Shown here piece by piece: positions 1 through 6,779 of a stretch of DNA of 7,071 bases. The stretch is from assembly GCA_029934165.1 (NCBI GenBank), contig JAOZMU010000171.1:1-7071 (forward strand). The letters are read 5' to 3'. Made by a program: the position numbers and the translations under genes. The notes beneath the pieces were generated by a model. That model searched no databases. It was not told where the DNA came from and was given only the letters and a program-made list of their open reading frames with translations. This DNA is from Bacteroidales bacterium (lineage in GTDB: Bacteria > Bacteroidota > Bacteroidia > Bacteroidales > JAOZMU01). Each line of letters begins with the position of its first letter. The stretch's first letter is position 1.

Positions 1-66
1 TGTACGCAAGAAGAACTTTTTGACTGTAAACTACTTATGAAACATGCCGATTTTTGGGTGAATTAA
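1..66 (+). CDS. Possible C-terminal tail of an unidentified plus-strand gene (partial at the left edge)
   Basis: Frame 1 is open from the first base through 21 codons to a TAA at 64-66; the other two plus frames close after 12 and 6 codons. The encoded end reads ...LLMKHADFWVN, a plausible mixed-composition protein tail, but too short to assign to a family. If real, the gene converges on the histidine kinase that ends at 194, leaving 127 bases between the two stops. A 21-codon open frame in AT-rich DNA can arise by chance, so this call rests only on frame openness and composition. Confidence 0.3.
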   Translation, partial: CTQEELFDCKLLMKHADFWVN

Positions 67-103
67 AAATTAAAAATTTGCTTACGCCTGATAAACAGCA
101 TGA

Positions 104-133
104 TATAAAAAAACAACCGTTTTCATTTTTATA
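104..133 (-). terminator. Weak AT-rich hairpin, possible terminator after the histidine kinase gene
   Basis: TATAAAAA at 104-111 pairs with TTTTTATA at 126-133, and AAC at 112-114 pairs with GTT at 119-121 around an AACC loop, with four bases (122-125) bulged. Read on the minus strand, the inner stem is followed directly by a run of seven T. The stem is almost all A-U pairs and lies about 60 bases past the kinase stop, so it would be a weak terminator. It could serve transcripts from both sides if the left-edge gene is real. Confidence 0.27.
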
Positions 134-193
134 CGATGACTATTTAATATTCATAGTACAATTTTTTCTATTATTTTACTAAGCGCTAAGTGT

Positions 194-3037
194 TTAACAG
201 GGTTTTTCTATTTCCGAAAACTCCTTGTTTAAAATAAGCGGAACGCCAACAACGACAATTGTCCCTTCGTTTGGTTTGCTCGATATTTCTATCGTACCAT
301 TTTGGTGGTCAACACATTGTTTAACAATCGACATTCCAAGCCCTGTACCTTTTATTTTGTTTACATTTTCGCCTCTATGAAATGGCTCAAAAATATATTT
401 CAAATCTTTAGGCAAAATACCAATTCCTTTATCTTCTACACTAAAAAATAACTTGTCTTCAAAAGAAGATAATTCAAATTTAACAATCTTATTTTCAGGC
501 GAGTACTTAATTGCATTTGATAACAAATTAATAAGAATATGGCGAAGTAGCTTTTTGTCGATAGAAACAGAGTTTGTCGAAAGATGATTTTTGAAACTTA
601 TTCGCACTTTTTTTCCAATAGCGATGTGCATTTCCTCAATAATTTGCATGCAAAAAGCCTCAATATCAACCTGATTACGGTTAACGGCAAGTTTTTCTAC
701 CGCTTGCTGACCCAACACAGAAACATCATCGAGCATGAGAAGCAAAAAATGTATTGCGTTATAAATTCTATTGAAAACAATTTTTTTCCTATTTTCGTCC
801 CATCGCGAATGATATTTTTCCAAAAGTTGAGTGCTAGACCTAACGCCTGCTAACGGAGTACGAAACTCATGCGAAACAGTCGTTACAAACCTAGATTTCA
901 TTTGGTTAAGCTCTTTCTCACGCTTCAAGGCTCGGCGCACATCTTCGGCTGCTTGTTTCCGTTGGTTTATGTCGATAACATTGAAAAAGACAGATTCAAC
1001 CTGATTATCCGAGTTACGAACTGGAGTATAGTGAAACTCAAACCAATGATTACTCTGATTTGGATATTTCAACTGTCGTTCGATACGGACACGCTTGCCG
1101 GATAAGGCAATTTTCAAACAGCGCAAAAAACCGTTACGCTCTTCGTCGATAATGTAATTCTGAATCGGCGCACCAACCCGTATAGACCGCCCAAAAAAGA
1201 CCCAAGCACTTTGTGTAGCCTGCTTGTTATACGCCTGAATTGTTAAGTTTTTATCAATAATGACAAACATCTGAAGGCTATTGTCAAAAATAGCTCTTAA
1301 CTGTTTTTCCGACCGTTGTATTTTTTGCTCTACTCGTTTTCGTAAAGTAATATCATTTATCGTAACTAACACACGTACAACACGTTTGCCATTAAACACA
1401 GGCGTTTTTCTGACTTCAAAAATTGATACTGCCGATGAAATTCGTATTTCTGTTTCGTACATTACCTCATTACCCGTTACGAAAATTTCCTTGAAATTAC
1501 CAAACACTTGATGATAATAATCTGGAAATACCTCGCTGGCAACCTTTCCAATAACGTTACTACTTTTGTCGCGCTTTTCAAAAAACTGCAAAAAAGCATC
1601 ATTAACCAAAAGAATTTTCTCATTATAATCTACGGCAAACAAAATATTTGAAATAGAATTTACCGTCGTATAATACAGATGCTCTGAGGCTTGGAGTTGT
1701 TGTTCGGCTTTTTTTCTTTTTGTTATGTTCTGCGAAATTACCTGAACGCCCATTAAATTTCTCTTCGTATCAATAACGGGATGATAACGCGACCAAAACC
1801 ACTTTTTTTTGTTATTTATTCGGATAAACATCTCATTATCAAAAGGTACAGAAGTTGTCGCGGTGCGCTGAATATTATGCAAAACATCGGTACTTGTCTG
1901 GACATCTAAAATATCAAATACCGATTTGCCAACTAATGTCCGACTGCCATTGCCAAAAACTTCTTTTGCCATACCATTAATCATCAGTATCTTACCATCT
2001 AAATCGTATAAAACAATTGGCTCGCGAATATTCTCGAACAATAGCCGATATTTCAGCTCACTATCGCGTAGTTTTATCTCTGTTTCTTGTTTATGACGCA
2101 TCTCTTCGCTTAGTTTCGATACTGCTTTATTCAAAACTGCGGTTTTACGCTCAATTTGTCTCTCCAAATACGTATTGGCATTACGAATAATATTCTCAGC
2201 CTTTTTTCTGTCCGTAATATCAACCATTATACCTCTATACCCAATAATCTCATCTTTGCGTAATATTGGAGCCATATAATTAATAACAGAAAACCGAGTC
2301 ATACTCTTACGCGAAATATAGAACTCATAGTCATTTGACACCCCGTTTTTTTGTATCTCCTCAATTTGTTCAAACACTTCACGAGCGTCATTTTCATTCA
2401 GAATATCAAAAATAGAAAACCCATCAATCAATTCATTTCTTTGATAACCAGTCTTTTCCGTCCATTTTCTATTGACGTATGTTAGTATCCCCAAACTATC
2501 AATCTCATAAATCATCTCTGGAAGTAACTCCGTCAAAACGCGATATTTCTCTTCGCTCTGTCGCAATGCACGCAAAATATTCATCCTATCAGAAATATTT
2601 TCCGAATGCGTCAAAAGATATACATCAGAAACTGGTGCATACGTAATCCTAAAATCACCAATAAAACCAGTAGAACGCATTTTATATTCAATCTGCTGAA
2701 CAAAAGAAGCTTGCTGATTAAAACATTTTTCGAAAAACTTAATATTTTCTGGATACTGCTCAAAAAGGAAACTTGCTTTTAATCCTATATACGTAACAGC
2801 CAAGTTATTAGTAACATCATTCGCGGCTTTATTACACTCAATTAAAACAAAATCGCCGGAAGAATATTTCCATATAAAAGTTGGTATCGGATTCTGAAAA
2901 AACAATCCTTTATACCTAATTTTCAAATCAAGAAGTTGTTCAATCTCTTTTGTTTGCTCGTTATTTTTCGCTTTCAGAATTTCGACTTGAGCTTTTAATG
3001 CTTCAATTTCCTGTTTTTCTTTCGATTGATTTTCCAT
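194..3037 (-). CDS. Soluble multi-PAS sensor histidine kinase (HisKA/HATPase_c)
   Basis: Predicted cytoplasmic sensor kinase of 947 residues that would autophosphorylate a histidine and pass phosphate to an unlinked response regulator. Order: N-terminal coiled coil (about 3-38); about five PAS-like domains (about 43-148, 162-278, 326-443, 451-567, 575-693), most ending in a PAC-type DITxRK or NITKRK motif; a charged helical linker at about 278-325. The HisKA domain has SHEFRTPL with H723 as the phosphoacceptor. The ATPase domain has an N box (N837 and N841 in INLLSNAIKYS), G1 DKGIGI at 869-874, F box FEPFHRG at 883-889 and G2 GTGLGMSI at 897-904, so the catalytic core looks intact. I see no membrane segment, signal peptide or receiver domain. 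The ligand of the PAS domains cannot be read from sequence. The ATG at 3037 fits because the coiled coil begins at once. No response regulator gene is adjacent within the window. Confidence 0.93.
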   Translation of the reverse strand: MENQSKEKQEIEALKAQVEILKAKNNEQTKEIEQLLDLKIRYKGLFFQNPIPTFIWKYSSGDFVLIECNKAANDVTNNLAVTYIGLKASFLFEQYPENIKFFEKCFNQQASFVQQIEYKMRSTGFIGDFRITYAPVSDVYLLTHSENISDRMNILRALRQSEEKYRVLTELLPEMIYEIDSLGILTYVNRKWTEKTGYQRNELIDGFSIFDILNENDAREVFEQIEEIQKNGVSNDYEFYISRKSMTRFSVINYMAPILRKDEIIGYRGIMVDITDRKKAENIIRNANTYLERQIERKTAVLNKAVSKLSEEMRHKQETEIKLRDSELKYRLLFENIREPIVLYDLDGKILMINGMAKEVFGNGSRTLVGKSVFDILDVQTSTDVLHNIQRTATTSVPFDNEMFIRINNKKKWFWSRYHPVIDTKRNLMGVQVISQNITKRKKAEQQLQASEHLYYTTVNSISNILFAVDYNEKILLVNDAFLQFFEKRDKSSNVIGKVASEVFPDYYHQVFGNFKEIFVTGNEVMYETEIRISSAVSIFEVRKTPVFNGKRVVRVLVTINDITLRKRVEQKIQRSEKQLRAIFDNSLQMFVIIDKNLTIQAYNKQATQSAWVFFGRSIRVGAPIQNYIIDEERNGFLRCLKIALSGKRVRIERQLKYPNQSNHWFEFHYTPVRNSDNQVESVFFNVIDINQRKQAAEDVRRALKREKELNQMKSRFVTTVSHEFRTPLAGVRSSTQLLEKYHSRWDENRKKIVFNRIYNAIHFLLLMLDDVSVLGQQAVEKLAVNRNQVDIEAFCMQIIEEMHIAIGKKVRISFKNHLSTNSVSIDKKLLRHILINLLSNAIKYSPENKIVKFELSSFEDKLFFSVEDKGIGILPKDLKYIFEPFHRGENVNKIKGTGLGMSIVKQCVDHQNGTIEISSKPNEGTIVVVGVPLILNKEFSEIEKPC

Positions 3038-3044
3038 TTCGACG

Positions 3045-3052
3045 CAAAATTA
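3045..3052 (-). promoter_or_regulatory. Candidate -7 element for the histidine kinase
   Basis: Read on the minus strand this is TAATTTTG, an exact match to the Bacteroidota -7 consensus TAnnTTTG. It lies only seven bases before the kinase ATG, so a start a few bases downstream would give an almost leaderless mRNA. No TTTG lies at the usual 19-21 base spacing: the nearest copies are 12 and 29 bases away. The match may be chance in AT-rich DNA; readthrough of the rplI terminator is the alternative source of transcript. Confidence 0.38.
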
Positions 3053-3082
3053 TTATGCTGTAAGCAAAATTTATTATAAAAC

Positions 3083-3109
3083 AAAAAAGGCAACCCAATG
3101 GTTGCCTTT
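3083..3109 (-). terminator. Intrinsic terminator of the rpsF-rpsR-rplI operon
   Basis: GGCAACC at 3089-3095 and GGTTGCC at 3100-3106 form a perfect 7-bp stem around a four-base loop, extended by three A-T pairs (3086-3088 with 3107-3109). On the minus strand the stem runs into six T (3088-3083), the classic Rho-independent form. It lies 31 bases past the rplI stop and about 45 bases before the kinase start, so it separates the two transcription units. On the plus strand the hairpin is followed only by a weak TTTCGTATTT tract. Confidence 0.9.
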
Positions 3110-3139
3110 CGTATTTATTGCTAAGTAAAATATTTTTAC

Positions 3140-3586
3140 CTATTCAGAAACTACATCAAATGCTATTTCAACAGAAATATCCTTATGCAGTTTAACAATA
3201 GCAGTATATGTTCCAACTTCTTTTACGCTATCTTCTTTGATAGAGATAATTTTACGGTCGAGTTCAAAACCTTTTTTTGCCAAAGCTTCAGCAAGTTGAA
3301 TTGTGTTAACCGAACCAAAAATCTTACCAGTGCTACTTGTTTTAGCACCAATAGTGAGTTTTTTACGCCCAATTTGCTCTGCCAAACTTTGAGCTTCACT
3401 TCTAATCCGTTCTTCTTTGAAGGTCTTTTGCTTCATGTTTTCGGCATGGACTTTCTTCGCATTTGTTGTTGCTAAAATTGCTATACCTCTTGGTATCAGA
3501 TAGTTTCTTCCGTAACCATCTTTCACTTGGACGATTTCATTCTCGTAGCCAAGGCTTTTCATATCTTTTTTGAGTATTACTTCCAT
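3140..3586 (-). CDS. rplI: 50S ribosomal protein bL9
   Basis: Component of the large ribosomal subunit that binds 23S rRNA at the base of the L1 stalk. The 148 residues match the usual family length and two-domain plan. The N-terminal domain (about 1-50) begins MEVILKKD and carries the signature region GYGRNYLIPRG at 24-34; a long charged connecting helix runs about 42-75; the C-terminal domain carries SSTGKIFGSV at about 84-93 and a VKLHKDISVEI segment near the end. Third gene of the operon, 37 bases after the rpsR stop. No strong Shine-Dalgarno is visible before the ATG; the preceding bases are ACAATTACA. It is the last gene before the terminator at 3083-3109. Nothing is truncated or unusual. 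Confidence 0.98.
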   Translation of the reverse strand: MEVILKKDMKSLGYENEIVQVKDGYGRNYLIPRGIAILATTNAKKVHAENMKQKTFKEERIRSEAQSLAEQIGRKKLTIGAKTSSTGKIFGSVNTIQLAEALAKKGFELDRKIISIKEDSVKEVGTYTAIVKLHKDISVEIAFDVVSE

Positions 3587-3623
3587 TGTAATTGTCGCTT
3601 TCTAATTAAGAGAACAAAAATGC

Positions 3624-3893
3624 TTACTTTAAACCGTCTGTTACATAAGGCAAAAGAGCCAAATGACGGGCACGTTTCACTGCCGTAGAAACTTTTCGTT
3701 GGTATTTCAACGATGTTCCTGTGATGCGTCGCGGTAAAATTTTACCCTGCTCGTTTAGAAACTTTTTTAAGAAATTAGGATCTTTGTAATCAATGTATTT
3801 AATGCGGTTTTTCTTGAAACGACAATATTTTTTCTTCTTAACTTCTACTGATGGTGGAGTAAGATATCTGATTTCGCTTTGATTTTGTGCCAT
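3624..3893 (-). CDS. rpsR: 30S ribosomal protein bS18
   Basis: Small-subunit protein that binds 16S rRNA in the platform as a heterodimer with bS6. The 89 residues include the family signature: KKYCRFKK near residue 24, IDYKDPNFLKKFL, then KILPRRITGTSLKYQRKV and the conserved tail AVKRARHLALLPYV. The N-terminal extension of roughly 20 residues before the core is common in Bacteroidota. The gene starts four bases beyond the end of rpsF, leaving only ACC between the rpsF stop and this ATG, which suggests translational coupling and matches the equimolar need for the two partners. The single cysteine (residue 24) cannot by itself make a zinc site. Confidence 0.98.
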   Translation of the reverse strand: MAQNQSEIRYLTPPSVEVKKKKYCRFKKNRIKYIDYKDPNFLKKFLNEQGKILPRRITGTSLKYQRKVSTAVKRARHLALLPYVTDGLK

Positions 3894-3896
3894 GGT

Positions 3897-4268
3897 TTAG
3901 TTCTCCTTTGTTTTAGTTTCTTTTGTTTCAGCTGCTTTGTTTTGTAGGCTACGACGTTTTTCGCTGTATGCGATAGAGTGTTTCTCCATTTTGAACGTAA
4001 GGAAACGAATAATGCGCTCATCACGGCGATATTGCGTCTCAAGGCTCAAAATTTGCTCTGGATTTGCCTTAAATTCAAATAACTGATAATAACCAGTGTT
4101 TCTGTTTTTGATTGGATATGCTAACTTTCGCAGTCCCCATGTTTCTTCGTGAACTATTTCCATTTCATTGGAAATCAGGAAATTCTTAAACTTTTCCGCC
4201 GTTTCCTTCATCTGAACTTCAGACAAAACGGGAGTTACAATGAAAACGGTCTCGTATTGCTTCATCAT
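3897..4268 (-). CDS. rpsF: 30S ribosomal protein bS6
   Basis: Small-subunit platform protein that assembles on 16S rRNA together with bS18. The 123 residues start MMKQYETVFIVTPVLSE, the conserved first strand, and contain the typical WGLRKLAYPIKNRNTGYYQLFEF block (about 44-66) and RRDERIIRFLTFK (about 82-94). After about residue 97 comes a polar Lys/Glu/Thr-rich tail like those of other Bacteroidota bS6 proteins. Two ATG codons stand in tandem (4268 and 4265); the second would give the more usual MKQYETV start, and the sequence does not decide between them. First gene of the operon, preceded by a strong promoter match and a short leader hairpin. Confidence 0.98.
   Translation of the reverse strand: MMKQYETVFIVTPVLSEVQMKETAEKFKNFLISNEMEIVHEETWGLRKLAYPIKNRNTGYYQLFEFKANPEQILSLETQYRRDERIIRFLTFKMEKHSIAYSEKRRSLQNKAAETKETKTKEN
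3903..3908 (-). promoter_or_regulatory. Shine-Dalgarno-like site of rpsR inside the end of rpsF
   Basis: On the minus strand AAGGAG lies within the last codons of rpsF, nine bases before the rpsR ATG at 3893. It is the clearest Shine-Dalgarno match in the window; the other genes have A-rich start regions. Its position makes sense for coupled translation of bS6 and bS18, but the bases also encode Lys-Glu in a lysine/glutamate-rich tail, so the match may partly reflect the protein sequence. Confidence 0.5.
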
Positions 4269-4284
4269 AATAGATTTTGCTTTT

Positions 4285-4308
4285 AAATTAACTAAATGGT
4301 ATTAATTT
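4285..4308 (-). promoter_or_regulatory. Leader hairpin at the 5' end of the rpsF mRNA
   Basis: AAATTAA (4285-4291) and TTAATTT (4302-4308) are perfect inverted repeats around a ten-base loop that reads UACCAUUUAG on the mRNA strand. With transcription expected to begin near 4310, the hairpin would sit at the extreme 5' end of the operon mRNA. Leaders of rpsF in many bacteria bind the bS6:bS18 dimer for autoregulation. The known motif has a CCG-containing bulge, which I do not see here, so a role in feedback is only a possibility; the stem is entirely A-U. Confidence 0.3.
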
Positions 4309-4315
4309 CGGGTCG

Positions 4316-4347
4316 CAAAAATAGGAAAACAGATTCTATATTCCAAA
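4316..4347 (-). promoter_or_regulatory. Bacteroidota-type promoter of the rpsF-rpsR-rplI operon
   Basis: On the minus strand TTTG (4347-4344) is followed after exactly 20 bases by TATTTTTG (4323-4316). This matches both halves of the Bacteroidota primary sigma factor consensus, TTTG and TAnnTTTG, at the preferred spacing. Transcription would start near 4310, giving a leader of about 40 bases before rpsF. It is the best promoter match in the window, as expected for a highly expressed ribosomal operon. Confidence 0.75.
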
Positions 4348-4426
4348 AAAATCTATCTTTATTCTTATTATTTTTCCAGTTTTTGCGAGTTTAACAAAAC
4401 CAACTTAATGACAATCAGTATTTTTT

Positions 4427-4573
4427 GGGCGGCTCGTGGGCTTTCCGCTTGTAGTCGGTGTGCTGCCATGCGTTTTTGGCAAGCGTTTTGGAGGAGCTTC
4501 CTTCGGTCGCTCGCCAAAACGCGCCAAAAATCGCATGTCAACAAACCGAGCTACCGCTACAATCCCTGCCGCG
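4427..4573. repeat. GC-rich palindromic intergenic repeat element
   Basis: A 147-bp block with about 58% GC in an otherwise AT-rich window lies between the BatA-like gene and rpsF. It folds on itself almost end to end: GCGGC (4429-4433) with GCCGC (4568-4572); GGG (4438-4440) with CCC (4564-4566); TTGTAG (4449-4454) with CTACAA (4557-4562); TCGGT (4455-4459) with ACCGA (4545-4549); and an inner imperfect stem of about 28 pairs (4467-4497 with 4509-4537) closed by a loop holding cTTCGg at 4501-4506. Outer halves such as GGGCTTTCCGC and CTACAATCCCTGCC resemble short intergenic repeats I associate with Bacteroidota genomes; that is recall, not a search. No transposase is present, so it is probably a non-autonomous REP- or MITE-like repeat. 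No T-run follows either arm, so a terminator role is not supported. Confidence 0.75.
4445..4558. mobile_element. Possible nested inverted-repeat insertion inside the intergenic repeat
   Basis: CCGCT occurs at 4445-4449 and again in direct orientation at 4554-4558, bracketing the inner inverted-repeat block. Deleting one copy plus the block joins the flanks into GGGCTTTCCGCTACAATCCC, a neat uninterrupted form of the outer repeat. That is what a 5-bp target duplication around an insertion would look like. The inner block has imperfect terminal inverted repeats (TAG-TCGGTGTGCTGCCATGCG against TAGCTCGGTTTGTTGACATGCG) and no coding capacity. The alternative is that the whole 147 bp is one unit and the matching pentamers are part of its fold. 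Confidence 0.4.
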
Positions 4574-4656
4574 AAGAGCTACGTTGCCAACAAATTCAAA
4601 ATGCTAAACTATATTAGTATAATTCTTATTAACAACAAGTTACCGCCAATTCAAAT

Positions 4657-6708
4657 TCATTTCCAAAGACGCAACAAAGCCACTTCTGCGGCGATAAAAA
4701 ACAGTGCCAAAACAACAAACAGTTTCCAGAGATGCGTACCTCGACTTATTTCCTCGATATTTTTCCCAATAATTTCTGCTTTAGTTTCCATAATAGAAAA
4801 ATTTTCCAAACGATTTTTTTCCAACTGTTTAGAAATGTCTTTTAGCGAAAAGCAATCCAAATCCGACTCTGCCCTATCATAATTAAATGCCGTACCGCCA
4901 ACGCTAATATTATTTGCAGTAATATTGTAATTACCAGCCGTTTGAAGGTACGAAATACCAAGCTCAACACTATGATTGCTTTGTTTTTTCCGTACTGTTG
5001 GAATAAAATCAAAATCTTTATCCGGCGATGAAATATGATAAATATCTTGTGCCGTATTTTCGTGCTGATTTGTAAACTCTATGAATGTCGATTTACCAAT
5101 AGTGTGATAAATATTTCGCGAAATTTGACTATAAAGAACCATGTTGAAAAGTGTGGGAATGAATAACTTATGCTGCACAAATGTCCCTGCATCTGGTGTC
5201 GGCGAGTGTGCAAAAACAAAAACCCTACCTTTGTTACTCAAAATGCCACTTAAAATAGTGTTGCCATTTAAGGCTGTCAAAATCGAGACTTCGTCTATTT
5301 TTGTTTGTTTACTAAAAACAAAATGCTTGAAGATGACTGGTAGGTCGGCATCTGCTGCAATTTTGTCAAAAACACCGGCATAAATATCATTTAGCACGTT
5401 GACTTCTGATACTCGTGTTTTTTGGCTGTCAATTCTGGTAATATAATTTGCGCCAATGTTTGTCAGCAACGAGTTATAGGCTGAAATATTGCCTTCAAAA
5501 TTCGGAAAAAAGATTAGAGAGCCACCGACAGAAACATAATTTGCCAGCTCTTGCGCCAAACCACTTGCAATATCCAGTGGTTGGTTCAAAATAATCGCGT
5601 GATATTTTTGAAACTGAGAGGTTTGAATATTATCTTCAGAGATATTTTTAGCATCTATGTAGGTGTCGAGAGCAAACAAGGCGTTGATAAATTTATTCTC
5701 CTCTTTGTTATTGATAATGAGCAGTTTCAACTCATTTGCAATTGAATAGCTGAAATGAAATTTATTGTCGAAAGTTACGGGATAGTCTGCAATTTCGACA
5801 ACTCCGTGCATAATTCCTGTTTCGGCATTAGTGAAACTCAACTTTACAATTTCGGTAGATTTTGGCTTTACGTTGAAACTTGCTAATGCTTTTTGCTTGC
5901 CATTAAGAAATAATTTTACAGGTATTTTTTGGTACGATTCAGATGAATTATTAGTAATTCCAACGAAAAACTCTTCGGTTTGATTCAATTTTCGGCTAGG
6001 CGACTCAAACCAACACGAATCTATAAATAAGTTATTAGTTTTTTGTGTCTGAAGTGGGATTAAGTGTGTGGTTATCAGCGTGTCTTTCATTATTTTACTA
6101 AAATCGCTGCTGATTTTCTGAAAATCTGATAATATGAAAGATTGCTGATTTACAGCGTCTTTCGTGTTTGTTCTCAGGAAATCTTGCTGACGTGCAAAAA
6201 CCGAACTCAAGTTACGTACATTGGGCGAAATTTTGATGTCGTTGATGAAATCGAATAACTGTTCTCTGTTTACCAAATGTTGGTGTTTTCCTTCAAAGTC
6301 GTTAGTAACCAACAGAAAACGTGTTGACAAAGGATAGGCTTCTGCAATTTGATGTGCCTTTTGTTTTGCAACACTTATCAGTTTTCCGTGTTGACTTTCG
6401 GCTTCCATGCTGAACGAATTGTCGATATAAATACCCACCGAAGAGGCATGACGCGAACTGCTGTTTTTACTAGGGATAAAAGGTTGTGCGAAGGCAAAAA
6501 CAAGTGCAAGAATCGTCAGAATACGAGCTAACAAGACCAATAAATGCTTGAGCTGTGATTTTGCCTTTGTGTCTTGTTTTATATTTTTCAGGAACTGTAC
6601 ATTACTGAAATACACCGTTTTATACGACCTAAAATTGAAAAGGTGAATTATTATCGGGACAGCAATTGCGAATGCAGCAAATAAAAATGCGGGATATAAG
6701 AAACTCAT
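4657..6708 (-). CDS. BatA-domain membrane protein with von Willebrand A domain
   Basis: Inner-membrane protein of 683 residues. The N-terminus (about 1-78) is the BatA/aerotolerance regulator domain: one membrane segment at about 4-24 ending in the hallmark VPIIIHLFNFRSYK, the VYFSNVQFLK segment, and a second membrane segment at about 56-78. A von Willebrand A-like domain follows (about 90-220) with an intact metal-site motif DxSxS (D96, S98, S100 in YIDNSFSM) and a second acidic strand ILSDFQ with D195. Residues about 226-320 look like a beta-sandwich linker; about 327-505 resemble a glutamine amidotransferase-like fold, without an evident catalytic triad; a last membrane helix spans about 660-680. 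Most of the protein between the second and third helices is probably on one face of the membrane, likely periplasmic. Its molecular function is unknown, and the aerotolerance label comes from distant Bat operon proteins. The ATG at 6708 is right because the BatA signature begins at once. It appears to be a single-gene unit here. Confidence 0.9.
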   Translation of the reverse strand: MSFLYPAFLFAAFAIAVPIIIHLFNFRSYKTVYFSNVQFLKNIKQDTKAKSQLKHLLVLLARILTILALVFAFAQPFIPSKNSSSRHASSVGIYIDNSFSMEAESQHGKLISVAKQKAHQIAEAYPLSTRFLLVTNDFEGKHQHLVNREQLFDFINDIKISPNVRNLSSVFARQQDFLRTNTKDAVNQQSFILSDFQKISSDFSKIMKDTLITTHLIPLQTQKTNNLFIDSCWFESPSRKLNQTEEFFVGITNNSSESYQKIPVKLFLNGKQKALASFNVKPKSTEIVKLSFTNAETGIMHGVVEIADYPVTFDNKFHFSYSIANELKLLIINNKEENKFINALFALDTYIDAKNISEDNIQTSQFQKYHAIILNQPLDIASGLAQELANYVSVGGSLIFFPNFEGNISAYNSLLTNIGANYITRIDSQKTRVSEVNVLNDIYAGVFDKIAADADLPVIFKHFVFSKQTKIDEVSILTALNGNTILSGILSNKGRVFVFAHSPTPDAGTFVQHKLFIPTLFNMVLYSQISRNIYHTIGKSTFIEFTNQHENTAQDIYHISSPDKDFDFIPTVRKKQSNHSVELGISYLQTAGNYNITANNISVGGTAFNYDRAESDLDCFSLKDISKQLEKNRLENFSIMETKAEIIGKNIEEISRGTHLWKLFVVLALFFIAAEVALLRLWK

Positions 6709-6731
6709 TTTGTTGAAGTTGTATGTGTTAT

Positions 6732-6739
6732 CAAAAATA
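6732..6739 (-). promoter_or_regulatory. Candidate -7 element for the BatA-like gene
   Basis: The minus strand reads TATTTTTG, identical to the -7 element of the rpsF promoter, 23 bases before the ATG. The nearest upstream TTTG (6758-6755) is only 15 bases away and lies inside the loop side of the 6741-6779 hairpin, so the -33 half is poor. The same T-rich bases could instead be the U-tract of that hairpin acting as a terminator. A second possible arrangement is ATTG (6787-6784), a 19-base gap and AATATTTG; neither is decisive. Confidence 0.35.
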
Positions 6740-6740
6740 A

Positions 6741-6779
6741 AGCGAAGCTCAGTACAAATATTATGTGTTGAGCTTCGCT
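6741..6779 (-). terminator. Strong hairpin before the BatA-like gene, probable terminator of upstream transcription
   Basis: AGCGAAGCTCA (6741-6751) and TGAGCTTCGCT (6769-6779) are perfect 11-base inverted repeats. On the minus strand the stem is followed directly by TTATTTTTG, a T-rich tail suited to a Rho-independent terminator for transcripts coming from the right edge. In the plus-strand RNA the stem extends to 16 pairs through two G-U pairs (6752 with 6768 and 6753 with 6767), but no T-run follows on that side. The hairpin lies 32 bases before the BatA-like ATG, so it may instead act in or beside that gene's promoter. Confidence 0.55.

Noticed and set aside
61..79. Short AT repeat AATTAAAAATTAAAAATT after the left-edge stop
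   Set aside because: It is low-complexity AT sequence of a kind common between genes here; no longer tandem array or paired copy was seen.
584..1511. Three plus-strand open frames of 76-89 codons opposite the kinase gene
   Set aside because: They are antisense to conserved kinase and PAS coding sequence and have no recognisable motif or translation signal.
3185..3475. A 96-codon plus-strand open frame opposite rplI
   Set aside because: It is antisense to a confidently identified ribosomal gene and its Phe/Ser/Cys-rich composition is that of a reverse-strand shadow.
3845..4042. A 65-codon minus-strand frame overlapping rpsF and rpsR
   Set aside because: It is an out-of-frame reading of the two ribosomal genes and its composition is Lys/Arg-rich without a motif.
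4408..4882. Two overlapping plus-strand open frames of 69 and 148 codons
   Set aside because: They run through the palindromic repeat and into the antisense of the BatA-like gene. Their residues are Ser/Arg/Ala-rich with no family resemblance, as expected from a GC-rich palindrome.
5141..6531. Three plus-strand open frames of 60-80 codons opposite the BatA-like gene
   Set aside because: They are antisense shadows of a long intact gene, with no homology I recognise.
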